Assembly: GCA_947647505.1 (NCBI GenBank)
Contig: CANSKO010000001.1
Span: forward strand, 162,086 to 226,085
Source of the DNA: an uncultured Roseburia sp.
Lineage (GTDB): Bacteria > Bacillota > Clostridia > Lachnospirales > Lachnospiraceae
Length of the DNA: 64,000 nt
Direction of reading: 5' to 3'
The notes beneath the pieces are model-generated. The model ran no database searches. It was not told the DNA's origin and saw only the letters and a program-made list of their open reading frames with translations. Position 1 is the first letter of the stretch. Every line of letters starts with the position of its first letter. Positions 59,962 through 64,000 of the stretch are shown piece by piece. Position numbers and translations under genes: made by a program.

Positions 59962-62589
59962 TTACTTGCTGTTAATCGCCGCCTGTGCCGCTGCAAGCCG
60001 CGCGATCGGCACGCGGAATGGCGAGCAGGATACATAATCCAGACCGATTTTGTGACAGAATTCAACAGAAGAGGGATCGCCGCCATGCTCGCCGCAGATG
60101 CCGACATGCAGCGTTTCATTGACCGGTCTGCCAAGTTTGATTGCCGTTTCCATCAGCTTTCCTACGCCGGTCTGGTCCAGTTTGGCAAACGGGTCGCTCT
60201 CTAAAATCTTTGCATCATAGTAAGCGTCCAGATATTTGCCCGCGTCGTCGCGTGAAAAGCCAAATGTCATCTGCGTCAGATCGTTTGTTCCAAAGCAGAA
60301 GAAATCCGCTTCTTTTGCGATTTCATCCGCAGTCAGCGCCGCGCGTGGAATTTCAATCATTGTTCCGACTTCGTAGGAGAGCTGTGCGCCCGCTGCCAGA
60401 ATTTCAGCGTCCGCCGCTTCTACAACGACGTTTTTCACAAATTTCAGCTCTTTTAATTCGCAGATCAGCGGAATCATGATTTCCGGCTTTACCGTCCATT
60501 CGGGGTGCGCTTTCTGGACATTTATGGCTGCGCGAATCACGGCTTTTGTCTGCATTTTGGCAATTTCCGGATACGTTACCGCCAGACGGCATCCCCTGTG
60601 GCCCATCATCGGGTTGAACTCATGCAGGGAAGCGATCAGCGCTTTGATGGCGTCTGCGGATTTGCCCTGTGCGTCGGCAAGTTTTTGGATGTCTTCCTCA
60701 TCGGTTGGAACGAATTCATGCAGCGGCGGGTCCAAAAAGCGGATCGTTACCGGATTGCCCTCCAGCGCTTCGTATAAGGCTTCGAAGTCGCTCTGCTGAT
60801 ACGGCAGAATCTTTTCCAGCGCAGCTTCCCGTTCTTTGGCGGTATCCGAGCAGATCATTTCACGGAATGCCGCAATCCGGTCCTCGTCGAAGAACATATG
60901 CTCCGTACGGCAGAGGCCGATGCCTTCCGCGCCAAGCTCGCGCGCTTTTTTCGCGTCTGCCGGAGTGTCTGCATTTGTGCGGACTTTTAATCTGCGGAAC
61001 TTGTCCGCCCATGCCATAATTCTTCCGAATTCGCCGGCGATCGTAGCGTCTACCGTCGGGATAATGCCGTCGTAAATATTGCCCGTTGTGCCGTCAATGG
61101 AGATTGCGTCTCCCTCCCGATACACGGTTCCGGCAAGCGTAAACTGTTTCTTTTCTTCTTCCATGTGGATTTCACCGCAGCCGGATACGCAGCAGGTTCC
61201 CATGCCGCGCGCTACAACTGCCGCGTGGCTCGTCATGCCGCCGCGAACGGTCAATACGCCCTGTGCGGCTTTCATGCCGGTAATGTCTTCCGGTGAAGTT
61301 TCAAGGCGTACAAGCACGACCTTTTCTCCGCGGGCGTTCCAGCTTTCCGCATCTTCCGCAGAAAATACGATTTTGCCGCAGGCTGCGCCTGGCGAAGCGC
61401 CAAGTCCTTTGCCAATCGGCGTGGCTTCTTTTAATTTTGCCGTATCGAACTGTGGATGCAGCAGCGTGTCCAGATTACGCGGATCGATCATGGATACGGC
61501 TTCTTCTTCTGTGCGCATGCCCTCGTCTACCAGGTCACATGCAATTTTCAAAGCGGCCTGTGCCGTTCGTTTGCCGCTGCGCGTCTGCAGCATATAGAGC
61601 TTTTTGTTTTCTACGGTAAATTCCATATCCTGCATATCTCTGTAGTGCGTTTCCAGCGTCTGGCAGACGTCCTTAAACTGTGCGAACGCCTCTGGAAATT
61701 CTGCTTCCATCCGTGCGATCGGCATCGGCGTACGAACGCCGGCGACAACGTCTTCACCCTGGGCATTGATTAAAAATTCGCCCATCAGCTTCTTTTCGCC
61801 GGTTGCGGGATCCCTTGTAAACGCAACGCCCGTGCCGCAGTCGTCGCCCATATTTCCAAATGCCATGCTCTGTACGTTTACGGCGGTTCCCCAGGAGTAG
61901 GGGATGTCGTTGTCCCGGCGATAGACGTTGGCGCGCGGGTTGTCCCAGGAACGGAATACGGCTTTGACGGCGCCCATCAGCTGTTCTTTCGGGTCATCCG
62001 GAAAATCCTGTCCAATCTTTGCTTTGTATTCCGCTTTAAACTGTCCGGCAAGTGATTTTAAATCGTCAGCCGTAAGATCTACGTCGTACGTTACGTTTTT
62101 CTCCGCTTTCATTTTATCGATCAGTTCTTCAAAATATTTTTTGCCGACTTCCATCACGACGTCGGAGTACATCTGGATAAATCTTCGGTAGCAGTCCCAT
62201 GCCCAGCGCGCATTGCCGGATTTTTCCGCGATGACGTCTACGACTGCTTCGTTTAAGCCGAGATTTAAAATGGTATCCATCATGCCCGGCATCGAAGCTC
62301 TTGCGCCGGAGCGTACCGATACGAGAAGCGGATTTTCCCGGTCTCCGAATTTTTTCCCGGTGATTTCTTCCATCTTTTCAATATACGCGTTGATCTGGCC
62401 CTGAATCTCATCGTTGATTTCGCGGCCATCCGCATAGTATTGCGTACAGGCTTCCGTCGTAATCGTAAATCCCTGCGGAACGGGAAGCCCGAGACTTGTC
62501 ATTTCGGCTAAATTTGCGCCTTTTCCGCCAAGGAGCTCCCGCATATCCGCATTTCCTTCGCTGAAAAGGTAGACCCATTTGTTTGCCAT
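59962..62589 (-). CDS. ppdK: Pyruvate, phosphate dikinase
   Basis: Interconverts pyruvate + ATP + Pi and PEP + AMP + PPi, 875 aa, the standard length. The N-terminal ATP-grasp part starts KWVYLFSEGNADMRELLGGKGANLAEM. The phospho-histidine lies in GGMTSHAAVVARG with the adjacent TCCVSG loop, and the C-terminal PEP barrel has GIGLCRTEHMF and CFGTNDLTQM. The start at 62589 is chosen because AGGAGG lies nine bases upstream, while an ATG at 62598 is too close to that site. It can supply PEP for the PTS or run glycolytically with PPi. Confidence 0.96.
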   Translation of the reverse strand: MANKWVYLFSEGNADMRELLGGKGANLAEMTSLGLPVPQGFTITTEACTQYYADGREINDEIQGQINAYIEKMEEITGKKFGDRENPLLVSVRSGARASMPGMMDTILNLGLNEAVVDVIAEKSGNARWAWDCYRRFIQMYSDVVMEVGKKYFEELIDKMKAEKNVTYDVDLTADDLKSLAGQFKAEYKAKIGQDFPDDPKEQLMGAVKAVFRSWDNPRANVYRRDNDIPYSWGTAVNVQSMAFGNMGDDCGTGVAFTRDPATGEKKLMGEFLINAQGEDVVAGVRTPMPIARMEAEFPEAFAQFKDVCQTLETHYRDMQDMEFTVENKKLYMLQTRSGKRTAQAALKIACDLVDEGMRTEEEAVSMIDPRNLDTLLHPQFDTAKLKEATPIGKGLGASPGAACGKIVFSAEDAESWNARGEKVVLVRLETSPEDITGMKAAQGVLTVRGGMTSHAAVVARGMGTCCVSGCGEIHMEEEKKQFTLAGTVYREGDAISIDGTTGNIYDGIIPTVDATIAGEFGRIMAWADKFRRLKVRTNADTPADAKKARELGAEGIGLCRTEHMFFDEDRIAAFREMICSDTAKEREAALEKILPYQQSDFEALYEALEGNPVTIRFLDPPLHEFVPTDEEDIQKLADAQGKSADAIKALIASLHEFNPMMGHRGCRLAVTYPEIAKMQTKAVIRAAINVQKAHPEWTVKPEIMIPLICELKELKFVKNVVVEAADAEILAAGAQLSYEVGTMIEIPRAALTADEIAKEADFFCFGTNDLTQMTFGFSRDDAGKYLDAYYDAKILESDPFAKLDQTGVGKLMETAIKLGRPVNETLHVGICGEHGGDPSSVEFCHKIGLDYVSCSPFRVPIARLAAAQAAINSK

Positions 62590-62638
62590 AGTTTCCATCC
62601 TCCTGATTTCATATTGATCAAATGTTTTACATACTTTT

Positions 62639-62666
62639 ATTTTACCATATATTTCTATGAAATCAA
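62639..62666 (-). promoter_or_regulatory. Probable promoter of ppdK
   Basis: On the minus strand TTGATT (62661-62666), 16 bases, TAAAAT (62639-62644), about 50 bases before the start. Confidence 0.55.
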
Positions 62667-62797
62667 TCATTTTTACAGTATTTTCAATGTTATCAGAAAA
62701 TAGATTTTTAAGAATACTTGTTTTTATGGTAGGCTTTTCTTATACTGCAAACAGAAAACCGTCTAAAGCGCGGCAGCTCAGAGAAAAGGATTCGAAT

Positions 62798-63507
62798 ATG
62801 AACATATTGGTATTCTATTTTTCCGGTGCAGGTTCAACGAAACAGGTTGCGGAATACATGCGGAATTAACCTGATGCATTATGACGCTCTCATAATTGGC
62901 TCTCCGGTTTATCATGGCGCTCCGTCTGAGGTTGTCAGGAATTATGTTTGTGCCCTGCCGCCATTACAGGCTTCTGGCAAAGCAATTATGCAAGAAAAAT
63001 ATCATTCCTGTTAAAGACCGGGAGTATCGAACGCCGGCAAGTGACGGCGCGCTGCTTCTTCCGTTTATAAAAAGGTTTTTTTGCTTTGAAAAAAATATAT
63101 ACGCAAAAATATATGTGGATTGCATGGAGTTTCTGGAATTATTGCAAACAGAACGGCTGCGCGGATATGTGCTGCGATTTCGTTTTAGCAGTATTTTAAA
63201 TGCCCCTAATAAATTTATGGGACAAATGATTACGTTCAAAATATTTTTGCATCCGGATAAATGCGTGAAATGTGGCCGATGCGTGGAAAATTGTCTGCAC
63301 CATGCCTTAAAAAGAAGCAAATCAGGCTATCCGGCATTTTGCAGTGCAACATGCGAAAACTGCTACCGATGTATCCACCATTGTCCGGCAAAGGCATTAT
63401 CGTTAAGCAGACGTGCAACGCCATCAAAATTGTTATCATTCGCAAGTGAAAAAAGCGGAATCGGACGAAAGGCAGTAGCCCATAAGGAAACATTGAAAAA
63501 CTTATGA
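62798..63507 (+). pseudogene. Decayed EFR1-type flavodoxin/ferredoxin fusion gene
   Basis: Three pieces in three frames together resemble an EFR1 family ferrodoxin. First, MNILVFYFSGAGSTKQVAEYMRN then a stop (62798-62869) is the flavodoxin FMN-phosphate loop. Second, YDALIIGSPVYHGAPSEVV (within 62826-63014) is the next flavodoxin strand and loop. Third, from about 62980 to 63507, LLPFIKRFFCFEKN leads to two [4Fe-4S] motifs, CVKCGRCVENC and CENCYRCIHHCP. The linking parts are missing, so at least two deletions or frameshifts have occurred. The ferredoxin part remains open and could still be made, but no good start is evident. Base composition is more A+T-rich than in neighbours. Confidence 0.8.
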
Positions 63508-63533
63508 CTTATGTCAGGTAAACGGAAAAATAG

Positions 63534-63575
63534 AAAATGCTATGCAAAAGTTCCACGGGTTGCATAGCATTTTTT
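63534..63575 (+). terminator. Terminator after the EFR1 pseudogene
   Basis: AAAATGCTATGCAA (63534-63547) pairs perfectly with TTGCATAGCATTTT (63560-63573), with T-tract on the plus strand and A-tract on the minus strand, so it could act in both directions. Confidence 0.9.
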
Positions 63576-63672
63576 ATTTCGCAAAGATATTAGGTTTCAA
63601 TTTTTCAGTGTCCCAACGGAACGCGCAGCCATCGCAGCAGGTGATGATTTCAGGGGTTTGGGGATATGTCAC
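63574..63672 (-). pseudogene. Possible 3-prime remnant of a minus-strand gene
   Basis: A 32-codon open stretch on the minus strand (GTG 63672 to the TAA at 63574-63576) contains CCDGCAFRWD and ends just before the bidirectional terminator, as a real gene end would. An in-frame stop lies a few codons further upstream, so at most a remnant survives. I do not recognise the family. The rest of 63508-63856 holds hairpins and a promoter. Confidence 0.3.
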
Positions 63673-63679
63673 CAACAAG

Positions 63680-63741
63680 CGTTTACGCAGGTTTTCCGGT
63701 TACGGAAAATCTGCGTAAACGAGCCTTCTGTACAAGAAGGC
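63680..63741. repeat. Two adjacent hairpins upstream of the LysR gene
   Basis: The first has arms CGTTTACGCAG..TTTTCCG (63680-63698) and CGGAAAA..CTGCGTAAACG (63703-63721), a 19-position stem with one G.T pair and a GTTA loop. The second pairs GCCTTCT (63723-63729) with AGAAGGC (63735-63741). No T-tract follows. Confidence 0.7.
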
Positions 63742-63796
63742 ATTGCTTGCCAGTATGCTTTGAACTATACATTTTGTGAACAGTAATAGCAGACAG

Positions 63797-63825
63797 TTGC
63801 TTTTTAAGCATACCTCAGATATAAT
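63797..63825 (+). promoter_or_regulatory. Promoter of the LysR gene
   Basis: TTGCTT (63797-63802), 17 bases, TATAAT (63820-63825), 31 bases before the ATG; AGGAGG follows at 63843-63848. Confidence 0.8.
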
Positions 63826-63856
63826 AATAAAAGCTATTTATGCAGGAGGTATTGCA

Positions 63857-64000
63857 ATGGAAATACGGGTGCTTCGCTATTTTCTTGCTGTTGTTCGCGA
63901 AGGAGGAATCAATCGGGCAGCAGAAGTTTTACATATTACCCAGCCGACATTGAGCCGCCAGCTATCACAGTTAGAGGAAGAAGTTGGTGTTAAGCTGTTT
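63857..64000 (+). CDS. LysR family transcriptional regulator (5-prime part)
   Basis: The first 48 residues of a LysR-type regulator, cut by the window end. MEIRVLRYFLAVVREGGINRAAEVLHITQPTLSRQLSQLE is the canonical N-terminal winged helix, with the recognition helix QPTLSRQLSQL. AGGAGG lies eight bases before the ATG. LysR genes often act on a divergent neighbour; here the upstream side holds only a decayed EFR1 gene and a possible minus-strand remnant. Effector and targets are beyond the window. Confidence 0.9.
   Translation, partial: MEIRVLRYFLAVVREGGINRAAEVLHITQPTLSRQLSQLEEEVGVKLF

Noticed and set aside
1..64000. CRISPR arrays, tRNA or rRNA genes, prophage and insertion sequences
   Set aside because: No regularly spaced repeats, cloverleaf sequences, rRNA signatures, transposases or integrases were recognised on either strand; the toxin-antitoxin pair is the only mobile-type cassette.

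Overview
The window comes from a Gram-positive anaerobe of the class Clostridia, most likely a member of the Lachnospiraceae. The evidence is the gene content (six-gene Rnf complex, pyruvate phosphate dikinase, Na+-decarboxylase subunits, DUF4250, a CotH-type kinase, the cmk-ispH-rpsA order), strong AGGAGG ribosome binding sites, frequent TTG starts, and moderately high G+C coding sequence next to A+T-rich promoters. Almost all of it is ordinary chromosome. I see no prophage, insertion sequence, rRNA, tRNA or CRISPR array.

Layout. 0-6.2 kb: engB, a zinc-type ABC transporter (znuA-znuC-znuB), a parvulin, a DUF4250 protein, a GH13 glycosidase and cutC, ending in a terminator shared with the convergent pair proC and crotonase (6.2-7.8 kb). 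8.0-8.7 kb: a RelB/RelE-type toxin-antitoxin pair. 9.0-12.9 kb: a complete sugar phosphotransferase operon (IIA, enzyme I, HPr, IICB). 13.1-22.2 kb: glnS, a DUF2225 protein, a MocR regulator, a type II topoisomerase pair (parE/parC-like) and a Crp/Fnr regulator. 22.2-25.0 kb, minus strand: thioredoxin, an integral-membrane Fe-S protein, a ferredoxin, then an ECF sigma factor with its likely membrane anti-sigma partner. 25.2-28.6 kb: folC, a lone gshA and a CPBP protease. 28.7-30.0 kb, minus strand: an AraC regulator and a small unknown protein.

30.2-33.2 kb: the VTC polyphosphate polymerase / DUF4956 / CotH kinase operon. 33.3-36.8 kb: a YjfB-type protein, a DUF4422 glycosyltransferase, a rhomboid-like protein without catalytic residues and a CgeB-like glycosyltransferase. 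36.9-42.2 kb: a heterodimeric ABC exporter and a D-Ala-D-Ala carboxypeptidase. 42.3-47.6 kb: a biotin-dependent carboxyl-transfer and sodium-pump operon. 47.8-53.4 kb: an RpiR regulator, a flavoprotein, cmk, ispH, rpsA and cheR. 53.4-54.5 kb: a YprB-type exonuclease. 54.7-59.8 kb: rnfCDGEAB. 60.0-62.6 kb: ppdK. 62.8-64.0 kb: a decayed EFR1 flavodoxin/ferredoxin gene and the start of a LysR regulator.

How it fits together. The 42-62 kb part is centred on ion-coupled energy metabolism. The decarboxylase operon should turn decarboxylation energy into a Na+ gradient, Rnf links reduced ferredoxin and NAD to an ion gradient, and PPDK interconverts pyruvate and PEP, with PEP also feeding the PTS. 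The points I rate highest are: (1) two promoters in the thioredoxin/Fe-S cluster with the same GTGAC-N3-GTCAC palindrome at the same distance from the -10 box, beside a Crp/Fnr gene; (2) the carboxylase operon, which encodes equivalents of all three transcarboxylase subunits plus the Na+-pump membrane subunits; (3) the VTC-DUF4956-CotH operon; (4) long non-terminator hairpins between genes; (5) an HPr without the regulatory serine.
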